A stretch of DNA of 64,000 nucleotides from Halichondria panicea (GCF_963675165.1 NC_087383.1:5248839-5312838), one strand, 5' to 3'. Counted from the first letter of the stretch, positions 1 to 12,130 are shown. Numbers and translations: made by a program. Notes: generated by a model from the letters alone, not told the origin.

Positions 1-444
1 CCAATAGAAGACCAACATGTACACACACACTGACACCGGAATATTTAGCTAATATTATATGAACCAGCTACTAGAGTCATGGTTATGCAACCTGTAATTA
101 ATTAATGAGCCTTTCCCACCCATAGGCCGATTTAATACCCAAATGTAGATAACGAACAGCCTGACCCTACCCCAACACATTATGCATAATATATACACTA
201 GAACCAAGCTATGGTACATACTATAGGTCAAGTTATAGGAACCAAAAAAGCTGTTGTGATTTCACCCACCCACACACACAGACAACTAGAACTCTGTGGT
301 AAAAAATAATGGTACATGTACATAACCCTCAGTAGTAACACCTTGGGGGAGCCTTAAATTAAAGCTCAACATGATCCAAGCATGCCATATAGAAACAAAT
401 GGATAAAATGGAGTGTAACCCAAAAAAGTCATCTGAAGCACACA

Positions 445-490
445 TGGATACACACACACACACATACACACACACACATACACACACAAA
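445..490. repeat. CA microsatellite
   Basis: An interrupted CA dinucleotide array. It lies just left of an inverted-repeat element whose other end is also bordered by CA repeats. ORFs read through it are low-complexity artefacts. Confidence 0.9.
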
Positions 491-505
491 AGCGGAGGAT
501 ACACA

Positions 506-1723
506 TACCGTACCGTCGCGAAAATATGCCCACCCTTTTCTGCAACAACCTTTTAGGGGACTGGGCGTTTTTATTCGCGAACGGTGAATTTTCACTCGAA
601 TATATGCCCACCGCGCCTTAACCTCGAAATATCGCGGCTTAACCTCGAATTAATTTGTGCAAACTCAGCAAAAAATTTTCATTTTTCAGTTACCAAACAC
701 ATTGTGCGCAGTCTATATATATGATACCATTAATAATTATGATATAATGCTAACACAATAGCTCAATGAAGCTATTTAAAGTTTGGGTTTAGGCAAAATA
801 ATTATTGTAGTCAGTCAGTGTCACTTTCATCCTCTGAAAACGGATCAATCTCGTCAACATCATTGCTTTCTGGTTCATCCTAGTTCCTCCGACAGTTCTA
901 CTTCTTCAGCATCGGCACATCATTGCTCACGAGATCGTCTTGTGAACCGTCAAGAGCGTTTGCTAGTCCACACACTAGAAAAGAATGGACTAGCGTCTCC
1001 ACTGTGATGGATTTCCAGGCAGTCGACACCCAGTTCAAGACACTTGCCTAGTCGGCACAGAAATCATTACCCTGCTTCTTCTCATCGGCATCATGGCTAC
1101 CTCCTTTAGAATTGAATCCACCATTCGAGGACATCATGTATTCAAGGAGATATGGCACACATCAATGAGAACCTCGAAGTTACTGCTGACCATGGAAATG
1201 TTTTTGATGTCCATTCTGTAGCAGCATGGAAAGGTGGACAAGTCGTCGGTCATGTTCCTAGAGAGCTATCCAGTACATTCTGGTACTTTCTTCTGTTTCT
1301 CCACAGAAGGAACAGTAAGATAACCTGCAAAGTCACCGGGGATTGACATCGTTCCGAGATCCGTGGGAAAGGGCTAGTTGTTCCCTGCATCTACATTTTT
1401 GAGGGCAAGCGAAATCACATAGAGAAACTCATGACTGTTCTACATGTAGCTAGCAAAGAGACTGAATATAAATAGAGGCTAACTCACTGCGCTAGCGCTA
1501 GCACTAACTCTGTCACTAACCAGCTTCTCTAAAAGCTACCACTATGCAAAAATTCACCACAATTATGACGTCAGTTCTGGACCCGTGATAGTAATAGTAG
1601 CTGGATGATGGGCTTATAATCGAGTGAAAATACCCTTGTGCAATACCCTCGTGCAAGAACTTCGAGGCAAAACAAGGGATGGGCGTTTATTCAAGATGGG
1701 CTTATTTTCGCGACGGTACGGTA
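506..1723. mobile_element. Inverted-repeat DNA element with HIRAN-like cargo
   Basis: The left end reads TACCGTACCGTCGCGAAAAT and the right end is its inverted complement, with TA at both borders. Similarity between the two ends goes on imperfectly for roughly 100 bp inward; the TTTTCACTCGA and GCCCA motifs occur on both sides in inverted order. CA repeats lie close to the left end and directly abut the right end, so the element probably sits in or created a CA-rich site. Only a broken HIRAN-like reading frame was found inside, so it is probably non-autonomous. The superfamily is unknown; a TA target would fit Tc1/mariner-like or other TA-inserting elements. Confidence 0.6.
1095..1475 (+). 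pseudogene. HIRAN-like domain remnant
   Basis: The best frame contains a run with the motif GQVVGHVPRELS followed by FWYFL and ITCKVTG. After an in-frame TGA the same frame goes on with GKGLVVPCIYIFEGK. An upstream piece (RIESTIRGHHVFKEIW) lies in another frame, so at least one frameshift separates it. HIRAN domains are known as DNA-end or single-strand binding modules in helicases such as HLTF, with a typical core of VGHIPR-like residues after an NPYD-like segment; ADHGNVFDVHSVAAW fills that place here. Similar stand-alone domains occur in repetitive sponge and cnidarian proteins. One stop and one shift make this a pseudogene. The domain call is from motif resemblance only. Confidence 0.55.
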
Positions 1724-2512
1724 CACACACAAACACACGCACACACACACACACACACGCACACAAACACACACCACACACCCACACGCGCACACACGGC
1801 GAGCACACACGCACGTGGTGTGTGCGTGTGTGTGTGTGGTGTGTGCGTGTGTGTGTGTGCCCCCTGTGTGTGCGTGTGCGTATGTGTGTGCGTGTGTGTG
1901 TGCCCCCTGTGTGTGTGTGTGTGTCCCTGTGTGAGTGTGTGTATGTGTGCCTCCTGTGTGTGTGTGTGTGTGCCCCTGTGTGAGTGTGTGTGTGTGTGCG
2001 CGTGTGTGTGTGTGTGGTGTTTGTGTGCCCCTGTGTGTGCGTGTTTGTGTGTTGTGTGTGCCCCCTCTAGTGTGCGTGTGCGCGTGTGTGTGTGTGCGCG
2101 TGTGTGTGTGTGTGTGTACATGTGGTGTTTGTGTGCCCCTGTGTGTGTGTGTGTGTGTGTGTGTTGTGTGTGCCCCCTCTGGTGTGCGTGTGTGTGGTGT
2201 GTGTGTGTTTGTGTGTTGTGTGCATGTATGTGTATGCGCGCGTGTGTGTGGTGTGTGCGTGTGCGTGCGTGTTGTGCCCCCTGGTGTGCGCATGTGAGTG
2301 AATGTGTGTGTGTGTGGTGTGTGTGTGCGTGTTGTTCCCCCTGTGTGTGTGTGGTGTGTGTGTGCGCACTTGCGTGTTTGTGCTGTGTGTCTGTGTGCTG
2401 TGTGTGTGTGTGTGGTGTGTGTGTGCGCACTTGCGTGTTTGTGCTGTGTGTCTGTGTGCTGTGTGTCTGTGTCTATTCCCTGCGTGTGCGTGTTTGTGTG
2501 TGTTGGAGGGGT
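1724..2512. repeat. Long compound CA-to-TG microsatellite
   Basis: About 85 bp of CA-type repeat is followed by about 700 bp of TG-type repeat, so the strand of the repeat switches near 1810. The TG part is broken by recurring spacers of the type GCCCCCTGTGTG or TTCCCCCTGTGTG, giving a loose higher-order array. Long ORFs of Cys-Val or His-Thr repeats in both strands are a by-product of the dinucleotide and are not genes. Confidence 0.95.
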
Positions 2513-3804
2513 TGAAACAAAAAAAGAATAAATTGTGAGGAACTGCCTTATCCGACCGTCTCCTAACAAATTAAACTGCTTATGAGACATAAATAGCTAC
2601 AGGAATACCCACTATAGTTAATTTTTAAGTTGGTAAGCTAGCTAGCTATTAACATCACAGAACTCCAAGCTTTAGAACACTACTGGATAGCTACACTTAG
2701 AACAATTATTCCACATGGACTAAATGTATTACCATAATGTATCCACGTGTTATTAATTAAGTCACATGACTTGCAGTAACTACACCTCGATCCATTTAAA
2801 AAGATAGCTGTGCGAAATCTAACAGATCACTGAGACTGCGCATGCGCGTACCGTTCCCCATGTAGGACCGTTCCCCATGTAGGGGATTGGGACCTTATCC
2901 ACAAGGGTGGGGGTGGGTAAAGTCACACACACACACACGCACACACACACGCACACACACTACTATCTATTTGTTTTGACTAATGCCTGTTGCTAATTCT
3001 AAGAACCAAAATTTGAGGTTAATGTTTGTTGTATGCTTGCTTAATTTCAGTTTAACCACATAGAAGAACCCACATTCCACAGCCCCACTATCAACTACAT
3101 TCAACTACATGTACCACAAAACCTGACCCAGACAATACAGTACTTGTACCTAAGCCCCCCTCAGAAGTTTTCTTGCCCCAATGTGAATAGATGTACAATA
3201 ACTATTGGGTGTTATATAGTACTGTAGTTGCATGTGTGTGTGACTGAATGCAACAGATGAATGGGGAGAGTTGGTGCACCATTAAAGACTCTTTAACCCA
3301 TCATTCTCGGCTCTCCAGGCCGGGCATCTGTTTGCTTTTTGTTGCATGTTCTCTGTTTTGTGTTGTCTGCTATCAACCTACCTTATTTGTTGGGCATACC
3401 ACCTTGAAATCAGATCAGGATGGTCATCCCCAGTAATATACATATGGAATAGCTAGTTATGAGCATACTTTACACCACTTCTAACCATTGCTATAATTAT
3501 GTGAAAACCGCAGACAGCATTTTTCTAATTTAAAAAAAAAGCACACCCTCCAAAGAAAAGAAAGACACAGCAGGTCAAATCCTATCAATAATTATGTGGC
3601 AAATATTATTAATCAACTATTGTCACGTCAATATCATCATAATGTTACTCGATCATTGTCAATATCGTATCATGACTTACAATTGTTTTTGTCGGATGAA
3701 CTGCCGATCATTATCAATATACATTTACATGCAGCTATACTTGTATGCCCATTTCAATGATTAATAATTACATCAAGGACAAAATTAATAATGCCATACT
3801 GTTA
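2513..3804. other. No gene recognised
   Basis: AT-rich sequence with a short CA array at 2923-2960 and a tandem copy of GACCGTTCCCCATGTAGG near 2850-2885. Small ORFs (for example 3248-3436) show no recognisable domain. Confidence 0.6.
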
Positions 3805-5827
3805 TCAGATAATTACTAGATTCTGCAGGAAGTCAACAGTTTCTTCATACAGAGCTATACCATAGTCATCACACTCTCTTGAAAGGTCAATACTCGTACA
3901 TAATTGTTCATAATCCTCTTCAGAAATATTCACCCTATATACATGTTAATTAATGATTAATAGCTTGTCTCGAGTGTGTACATTTAGGGGGAGGGGGAGT
4001 ACTCGCATGGGGGTACACTATAATTATTATATAGCAAATTAAACCATACACTCATATTGAGAATCTTTGGGGAATACATTATACATTGTCCTTCCTTCTT
4101 ATACTGTATGTAAATGTAGTACTGAAAAAGTTATGCACTTGTACTATAGCGGGTATATTTCGAGAGTATAAACTTTCGCGGAAAGATAGCTATAGAAAGG
4201 TTTTCGTGGAATAGCATGCAATGTGGGTATAAATGTTCGCGGTACATGATTTATCAGCGAGAGTTTATACCCTTGAAATAATTATACCTGCTACGGTAAG
4301 TAATGTTATAACAGAGTATTAGTATTAATTACAACTTGCCTGTGGATCCTCATACAACACCGACGGCTGATCATTATCCATCCCATAATCATTATTTTTC
4401 AAAAAGGTCCATGGCTTCCAGTATTCTGCAACCTTAGGAGACCGCTATGGAATAGTTGCAGAGGAGTATGGTTGTGCTCTGTACGAATTCCATGCAGATT
4501 CCAGCCATCCTTGAATGCAGTTAACGACTTGTTTATTCTTGCAAGAAACACGTGGTGAAGAGCAAATAAATGCAGCTGGGTTTAAGGTTCCTTTCTCTTC
4601 CAAAAAGTAAAACAATCTATAATACAGTTGTGTGACACAGCGATGCATGTCCCTCCAGATGCGCTCGATACGTTGGTTGTGGACTGAAGATCCTGTGATG
4701 ATGCTGCCTCGTCCAGGTCCACGATGTTCTAGCATATACCGTGCCACTAACATATTCTCACGACCTTGGTCGGTTCTCACACGTGAGGGCAATCCGTACT
4801 TCCGTACACCCCCAGTAAAACCCTCCAAAACTGTTGATGCACGGTTGTTTGTCGAGCATTTCAAAAAAACCAAAAGTCGACTAAATCCATCGATACCACA
4901 GTGTGTGACGAATCGCCACCTCACAAGCTTATGGTGCCCATCTACAAAAATAGCAAGTATAATTTAAAGCTGGCACCTAACAATGCGATGTATACATGTA
5001 TCGTACATTTTAAAAAGAGAAATGGGAACCGAAGTTTGTCCTCAAAATCAAATTGTCCTCAAAATCAAAAGAGACTCACCTAAATGCCAGAGTGAATTAG
5101 GCCCTGGAACAGAGTATGGCCGCCTTGAAGTACTGTTGCCACCCCAACGTAGAGCTGAATTAAGGGGATCGACTCTTCTGATCACTGACCGCACCCTCTC
5201 TCTAGTCACAACAACATCCATCGCTCTTAAATGGCCCATCATCATGATTTCACCACAATATGGATTGTCATGACGTAGCTGCTGAATAATCCCTGTGAGA
5301 TGTTCCCCACTCACTTCTATGCGTTGGTTTTCTAAAATGCCAAAATCTCTTCTACGCCTGTAGATAGTCATACGTGACACACCTATGAGGCCACTTATTT
5401 CAGTCCAGGAAAAGTTCAAACATGTTAGATATTCTATCTGACTCTGTTCAATTGAAAAGGATGGACGTCCGGGCGTTAAGCCTGTACGGGTGACTGATGC
5501 TCGATACATTGACACAGCAGACATTGATCCTAACTCATCCAGATAAGTGTCCCAATAACACAACAGTGATCGAATGCAAGAGGCCAACTCATCTACCATT
5601 TCTCTATACGTAGAAATAACTTCTTGCTCCTCAACTTCAAGTTCATTTTCGGGCTCAAGAGCCATACAGAGTGTCTCACTTATGGGGTCCAAGTTTCTGA
5701 GTCCATTTTCTAGTCTTTCTATTATATAGTTAACAAAACTTTGGTTGGCTGTTCCTATCTGGTTCTGGCAAGAATCAAAAACCTCACCAACCTCTATAAA
5801 GAACGTGCTCCAACCAAAGTGTTCCAT
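3805..5827 (-). pseudogene. Integrase-core transposase, frameshifted (three exons)
   Basis: Exon 1 (5827-5080) encodes an N-terminal part with an HTH of the form GRPSFSIEQSQIEYLTCLNF...SWTEISGLIGVSRMTIYRRR and ends in SRRPYSVPGPNSLWH. A GT-AG intron (5079-4942) joins in phase to exon 2 (4941-4340), giving [11 protein letters not shown]. The catalytic-core landmarks are the D of GIDGFSR, the D of RTDQGREN and the E of NQRIERIW, about 34 residues after the second D. After AWN (near 4485) the conserved C-terminal block [11 protein letters not shown] is in another frame, and a second shift near the T5 run at 4405-4410 returns to the first frame. A likely last exon at 3934-3805 ends in YGIALYEETVDFLQNLVII; its junction (GC donor) does not keep frame. 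The family is the widespread invertebrate/fish 'integrase core domain' transposase. Two frameshifts indicate decay unless they are sequence errors. Confidence 0.8.
4146..4293. mobile_element. MITE inside the transposase intron
   Basis: The ends are inverted, TAGCGGGTATA at the left and TATACCTGCTA at the right, and similarity continues inward (AGTATAAACTTTCGC against GCGAGAGTTTATAC). It lies between the second and third exon pieces of the integrase-type pseudogene and so was probably inserted into its last intron. It is too short to encode a protein. Confidence 0.65.
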
Positions 5828-6688
5828 TTCTAATTAATTATCACTGTGCCAGCTCTAGATCTGCGCAGAATTGATGGATGTGACCTTTTAACCTTACGAT
5901 GTGACATCTTACATGGGGCGTGGCGTGACCTTTTAACCTTTAGGATGTGACCTTTTAACTTTACGATGTGACACTAGCTTCAATTAATTTTGTTACGAAC
6001 GGCTTGCCATAAGGAAGAGTAGCAGTAGTAGTAGCAGTGCAAGCAGGACTAGACTAGATTAAAAAGTGACGTCACCTGGCTGCCAGACGACTCTTCCCCC
6101 TGAGTAGCTGGCCTTTCTCTAAGCCACAAAACTGAGCAAGAAGCTGAAGAAGCAGCTAGACAAAGACTAGACAGAGACATGTACCTAGCCTTGAGGCTCA
6201 ACTAGTTAGCCCAGCCCAGAGGAATTGTTACCGTGGGTACTGAACAACCGTAAAGTACAGGCTTTACTGAATTAACTAGCTGTGTCCGCTGTCTAGTTGG
6301 ACCAGATTTAGCTAGATGATGGGGTTGAGCGGTGCTGTGTGTAGCTTGAACTGTACTGGCTGGCAAGAATCTAGTAAGCACCCTATGCACTGATAACTCG
6401 TCAGAATGGAGGGTATGTTCTAGGGATCTGGACAGCTGTACATCCAAAGGAGCCAGGGAGTGCCAATCATCTTCTCCCAGTCTCTGACTTCTCCCAGTCT
6501 CTGACACGCTAAACAAAAAGAACTAGAACTGGCTAGAATTGCTAGCCGGATCTAGACTAATAGAATGACATGGAGGCGTGGTGAGGCCGGATCCACACTA
6601 ATTGATCGACCTAAAGACGCTTCTGTCCTAAAGACGCTTCTGTTTCAGATTTTCATGAATGGCAAGGAAAGGGATAATCTTGACAACA
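5828..6688. other. No gene recognised; short tandem repeat
   Basis: At 5878-5972 a unit of the form GATGTGACCTTTTAACCTTA recurs three to four times, directly upstream of the integrase-type coding region, so it may be part of that element's 5' end. The remainder contains short direct duplications (for example at 6472-6503) and no recognisable gene. Confidence 0.5.
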
Positions 6689-6905
6689 TACTCTATCTTT
6701 TGAGGGCCTAAACAGCTACTCTTACCTCCAGCCGCTTTTGTTGCTAAAGATATTGTATAATAGTTCAGCTAGCTACATTGACTCATGACGTCACATGCAC
6801 TGATAAAGATTATGAATCTCATTAACACTACATAATCTACACAATCTTAAATTAATGCTATCAGTACAAGGCCCAGGCCTTAAGTGCATGGAGTCGTTAT
6901 ACCAT
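6689..6905 (-). repeat. Partial copy of the 8.7-9.4 kb TIR element
   Basis: In reverse complement this stretch matches 8729-9000: both share GTAAGAGTAGCTGTTTAGGC followed by CCTCAAAAGATAGAGTATG, and the end shows CCCAGGCCTTAAGTGC. Only one end of the element is present, so this is a truncated copy. Confidence 0.7.
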
Positions 6906-8728
6906 GGATAATACAGGGTTTATTATACTTTCTGAACCTGATTATTGCTAGTGTTCTACGCTCACGCATGTGCCCAAAACCACCAACGAGAACAATCTTT
7001 CTGTTAGTTGACTCACTCTCAACATCTAATGCATCATTATTAACATCCGCTTCTTTTGGCTAATAGTCTGTGGAATATGTAGCAGCGTTGCTCAGCTGTG
7101 CTGATATTTGTCAATGAGGCTCTTTTGAAACATATTAGTATCATCATTGTCTACGGCTCTTAAGCACTGTTGATTAGTGTCAAACAAACCTGATAGCAAA
7201 TCAGTCGCCTTTCCCCCTCCAGTATTTTCAGCTGGTGTTCGTAGGTCAATTGCAGGCCACTGGCTGTAGTTAAACTGGTTGAAACTCATCCAAATTTAGA
7301 TCGAGTATATAGTAGAAGAGGATCAGGATCTAGAATCAGAGCTAGCAACCGTGACCACTACATGAGGAAGAGCACGTGGTTGAAGTGTGACCTGCAATGT
7401 GCTATAAGCTAGCTAGTTGGCTGCATTTCAACTTTTAACTGCTGCCAACCAGCCTGTATGTCATAGCTAGTACTAGCTCACGTTCTGTGTTGTACATTCA
7501 GATAAAAGGACCTCATTCATGTCCCACATTCTGGCATGCAGTTGTAGCAGTCGAGCATGCGCTTAAAATAAAGATACGCGTATAGCGCTAATAATCCAGT
7601 TTCTACGGCAAAGCATCACTTCCAGCAAGCGATACATTGGTGGTAACAGCGTTACAATGTTCGGAAGACTTGAGCTCTGTAGAGGTGTAGGATTACCATA
7701 GCGTACCACACCCTTACTATTGTATTCACAAGTAACTATTGTATGCAGATATAATAATTGTGACTAAAACAAACAATACAGTAAGAGTGTTCACAATGCC
7801 ATGTAATAGGAATTGTGTGTGATGTTTTCCAAGCCAGTACAGCTCGTTTTTTGATAGCAATCACCCACTCTGAAAATCAAACTGAGTACTGCTGTTTGTG
7901 GACGCCTGGAAGGAAGGAGACGGTGAGCGTGTACCAAACTGAAAATCAAACTAAAAACTAGAGTGCATTATTAATACAACCTAACTTTTAATACAACCTA
8001 ACTTCTCACACAGAGTAGCTAATTTGATTTTTGCACTATACTGTGAATGAGATATGAAATGGAACATCGTACTCTAGAAATGAAAATTTCGAACATACTA
8101 TTCATCTACTAAGTGGAGACTTAGACTACTTGGACAACAAACGACAAACGTATACAACATTGTGACCAGCTGAGTCCATGTCATTACATACTAGTTTCAG
8201 AACCAGAAAATAATCAAATTGATGGTGAAACACTAATACTCAGCTAAATCTGTTTAGTTCAGACTTCCGATTCTGAATCACATTATTTTGGAAGTCAATG
8301 CGAGAAAATGTCATGCGTAATGGAAGCGAACACCAGTAAACTTGTCGATCATTTCACCATACGCAAAGAGCGATTTTTTGATCCGAACGAAATTTGATTA
8401 TCGCATCGGTCAACTCACTCCACAATCTAAGAACGAGCACCGTGGTATTAAGGGATCTACTCTTCCATTTCCCCCACCATACTAGGGCTATACTTGCCTT
8501 GCTGTGGCTGCTGTGTACAGGATCACCAAGGCACTTCAACTCATCAATCTCTCTAGCTTTTACCACTTCACCAATAGGGGACAAATTGCTTGGAATTGGT
8601 AGAATTAGAGAGACTTATAGAGAGACTTCATAAATTAAAATGAACAGGAATAATTACAGAACAGTAATAATTACACGAAAATGGTATCTGTATCACTAGC
8701 CAAATTACAGTCTACGACACAAGCACTT
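6906..8728. other. No gene recognised
   Basis: AT-rich sequence with short, low-complexity ORFs on both strands and no recognisable domain. A 17-bp tandem duplication (TTAATACAACCTAACTT twice) lies at about 7970-8003. Confidence 0.55.
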
Positions 8729-9437
8729 TACTCTGCGCAGTTAAGGCCTGGGTCAGGCACTGATAAGATTAATTTTATTCATTGCCAACATTTTATGTAG
8801 ATCATGTAGATCATGTAGTGTTAATGAGATTCATAATGTTTATTAATGTTATTCATTGCATGTGACGTCATAAGGTCAATGTATTTGCTTAGCTAGCTGC
8901 TAGAACTATTATAGATTATCTTTGGCAACAAATACGGCGGACTTAAACAAGGTAAGAGTAGCTGTTTAGGCCCTCAAAAGATAGAGTATGTTGTTATGAT
9001 TATGTTTCCTTGATGGGAAGTAAAAATGTCCAAAACTTTCTTAGCTATGCTAGCTTCTTTAGCTCTGACAGCCACTCTAGAGGTAGGCTATTTTGTGTAT
9101 CTCAAGAATACAATAACTCCTACTCTTCCCATCAAGGATACTAGTACCTAGCTATGAGATGTTCATCTAGCCTTGTTTTTGAAGCTTGATCTTGGCATCT
9201 TCAACGCCGTATTTGCACTTCTCTTTCTGAAAGTGGCATGACGTCATCACCATTTATGGGACTAATTAGCATAATTGAATTAAGCTAATTAGTTTTTTGG
9301 AAAAAGAAAACATTGAGCTTCATTTTGGATCATTTTGATGCAGCATACACTGTATATTGCAAATAATACAGCAGTATGAACATAGTGTAAATTTTGGTGT
9401 TGAAATCTGGACCCGGGCCTTAAGTGCGCAGAGTATA
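8729..9437. mobile_element. TA-flanked TIR element (MITE-like, about 0.7 kb)
   Basis: The left end TACTCTGCGCAGTTAAGGCC TGGGTC is matched in inverted orientation by GACCCGGGCCTTAAGTGCGC AGAGTATA at the right, giving a TIR of about 25 bp bordered by TA. No long ORF lies inside, so it is non-autonomous. A truncated inverted copy is at 6689-6905. A TA border suggests Tc1/mariner-type insertion, which is inference. Confidence 0.75.
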
Positions 9438-11460
9438 CTATACATATCCATATACATATCCAGTTGTAGTAACTGAAGATTTATAAAAATAGGGCAGACT
9501 AGTTGACATGGTGGCAGTACTATGTATGAAATCATATCCACGGCTATTCGGTTAACAAGAGTCATTGATAAGTAGTTTACTTTATACTATTTTTAACCAA
9601 GGAGTTTACAATGGCAAAACGTGAACATGGCGGGATTCAAACAACACCAAACAACACCAAACAACACCAAAAAAACCGCCAAAAAAACTGAAAGTATGCT
9701 TACTAAAATCACCGAAGTTGATGAGGATTAACGTGATACTTATCGACCTTTGTCCTCCTAACCCTTACAACATTACTTTAGTATTCCAATAACTACCTAC
9801 AATAACTACCTACACATGATTATAAGTTACACATGTTAAGAACTATAGCTAATCCTACGGACTATATAAACAATTATTACCACAGAGTTGGAGGAATGAC
9901 TGGGTCAGCACTTGTTTTACTGTACTTTGTGGGAAATAGTGTGTTGACCAACTGTGCAATCACATTATATTACAATACTACCTTGTCTTAGAGCTAATTC
10001 CCACCACCAGAGTGAGTATGGAGACTGGGTTTTATTCATGATCATTCCTGTATTTAGCTTCTTCTGAACACTCGATCCACAGTGGCCAACCACTACAATT
10101 ATTTTGGAATAAGAAGTCCAAGATCCAAGAAGCTGGGGGTACAAAATACATACACCTTACTGATCCGGTGAGTTTACCAAACTTGCTTTAAAGAAACCTG
10201 ATCCATCCCTTCCATCATGGAAGGGATGGATCAGGAGAAAGTAAGTACTGACAAGCTCTAAGTCTTTACTCTGTTTTTACTTTTATTGAAATACTCCATG
10301 TCAATTTTTCTCTTCCTGCTGTGAAGCCGAAACAGCAAAGGACTTTGCTTGACTTGGTTATTATGTATCTAAGCTGTACTGTTCATAAACGTTTGCATAA
10401 TTATAGTCCTTCAAACTGCTTTAGTAAAACTGCTTTAGTATATATACTTTTAGAGGCCTTTCTTGTATAGCATTTATTTGTTTAGTGATAGTTGCTTAGT
10501 CAACCTTTTAGAGCTAGATTCTCTTTATTCTATGCTAGTGGGTGTACTGGTTAGTGTGGGGGAGTGTGAGTGGACAAAGAACATAAACATATTAAAAGTG
10601 ATCAATTCACCATTTCTATGTGCAAGACAGGTAATGAGCATGCTGACTAGTAGTTTTATTCACCCTATAACGCGGAGTGTTTCACGCAAACATTTTCGTT
10701 TCTTAATTTTCTATCGATGCTTTAACCGCGGATGACACAAATTTGCGTCAAAAGCTCTATTCTTATTGGTAAGCTCCAGAGCTCCACAACTTTGCAAGGC
10801 TTCTCTCGAAGGTCAACAGAAGCTATAATTATGGAGTCCAAATCACCGCAATCAAAAATTTGCGAAATGTTCATGTATATAAATTCAATATCAAAAGTGA
10901 CAATTATACAACAATGCAATGACTCTGTACAGTACACAGGGGCGACCGTTGAAGGAAAATTAATTACGAAGAGCTACAAAAAGAGGGCGGCCGTTACATG
11001 AACAGCTAGAGTCAACTATTGGACACTACGGTGGTGGTCTCAGCAGTACATGAGGAAGAAGAGTATTACCAGAAGAATTGAATTTTAGTGGTGCATAAAA
11101 GATTAAAAGATTATCATGCAATCAATACACACACTAAATTTACACACAACTAAATTGAATAATTATACAATCTTACTCCCACAAGCAAACTTACACATAT
11201 GAAGTAATTCAACAAAAACAAGATTTAACTTTGGGCACAGACATAATAATATATCACAAATTGTGACCTAATATCTAGCATAACACAACCAACAAGCCTA
11301 TTACCTCATAAACCTCGCCTTTGCTTTGCTTTCCCCAGAAAAGGTTATTATGTAATCAATCTCTGTACATGTACACAGTTGAGCATTGAGTAACGCAAGC
11401 AGGAACTTCACACAAGCCTAGGCATGACTACTGATGTAAATTGTTAGCATGGTATAAAGC
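9438..11460. other. No gene recognised
   Basis: Contains several small duplications (for example CAAACAACACCAAACAACAC near 9640 and CTGCTTTAGTAAAACTGC near 10420), and one perfect palindrome listed separately. ORFs of up to 90 codons overlap on both strands and show no domain. Confidence 0.5.
10197..10235. repeat. Near-perfect 39-bp palindrome
   Basis: CCTGATCCATCCCTTCCATC is followed at once by its reverse complement, forming a stem of about 19 bp with almost no loop. There is no flanking element or gene that explains it. The loop is too small for a typical miRNA precursor. Confidence 0.85.
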
Positions 11461-11622
11461 CACAGACACACAGCACAAACACGCACGCGTACACACACCA
11501 CACACACACACCGCACACACACACACCACGCGCGCACACACAGGGGGAACACGCACCCACCCACACACACACACACACACACAAACACACAGGAGGCACA
11601 CACACACGCGCACACACACAGG
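11461..11622. repeat. CA microsatellite with G-rich spacers
   Basis: CA-type repeat broken by CACAGGGGGAACACGC and CACAGGAGGCACAC. The spacer is the reverse complement of the spacers found in the TG array at 1.8-2.35 kb. Confidence 0.9.
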
Positions 11623-11639
11623 TGCATTAACAAATCCAC

Positions 11640-12130
11640 CCTCCACCCTCAGATTTATAAATCCATCCCATGATAAATTCACCCTCAGATTCATGCCATG
11701 ATATATATATCCTATCCACCTCCCATGATATATAATCCACCCTCAGATTTATAAATCCATGCCATGATATAAATCCATCCCATGATATATAAATCTAAAT
11801 CCATACTCAGATATAATTATTATATCAAGGTGTTGAGGTGTTGACAGTGAAAATGTTAATGTTCACTTTTGAGACAAACGGCACCCCATAAGCAACAGTT
11901 ACGTTGTCAAAAATATTTGAGAAGGTTGGTGCCTATCCACCCTCAGATTTATAATGATAAATCCATCCCATGATATATAAATCGACCCTCAGATCATGCC
12001 ATAAGATTTATAAATCCATCCCATGATATATAAATCCACCCTCAGAATTATAAATCCATGCCATGATATAAATCCATCCCATGATATATAAATCTAAATC
12101 CATGCTCAGTATTATTATATCAAGGTGTTG
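11640..12130. repeat. Degenerate minisatellite
   Basis: Units around ATTTATAAATCCATCCCATG and ATATATAAATCCACCCTCAG repeat irregularly in two blocks (11640-11830 and 11936-12130). Each block is followed by a shared single segment (ATCAAGGTGTTGACAGTGAA and ACGTTGTCAAAAATATTTGA), so the whole about-250-bp composite is duplicated. Confidence 0.8.

Noticed and set aside
31..39. TGACACCGG resembling a Ginger terminus plus CCGG flank
   Set aside because: Only nine bases match and no GACTCCC motifs lie next to it, so it is probably chance.
422..490. CRISPR-like or telomere-like array
   Set aside because: Regular CA repeats without unique spacers of fixed length; the telomere motif TTAGGG is not seen in tandem anywhere.
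1679..2590. Long ORFs of Cys-Val or His-Thr repeats on both strands
   Set aside because: They are produced by the CA/TG dinucleotide array, which has no stops in several frames. There is no unique protein sequence.
10197..10235. Palindrome as a miRNA precursor
   Set aside because: Stem of about 19 bp with almost no loop; a pre-miRNA needs a longer stem and a terminal loop.
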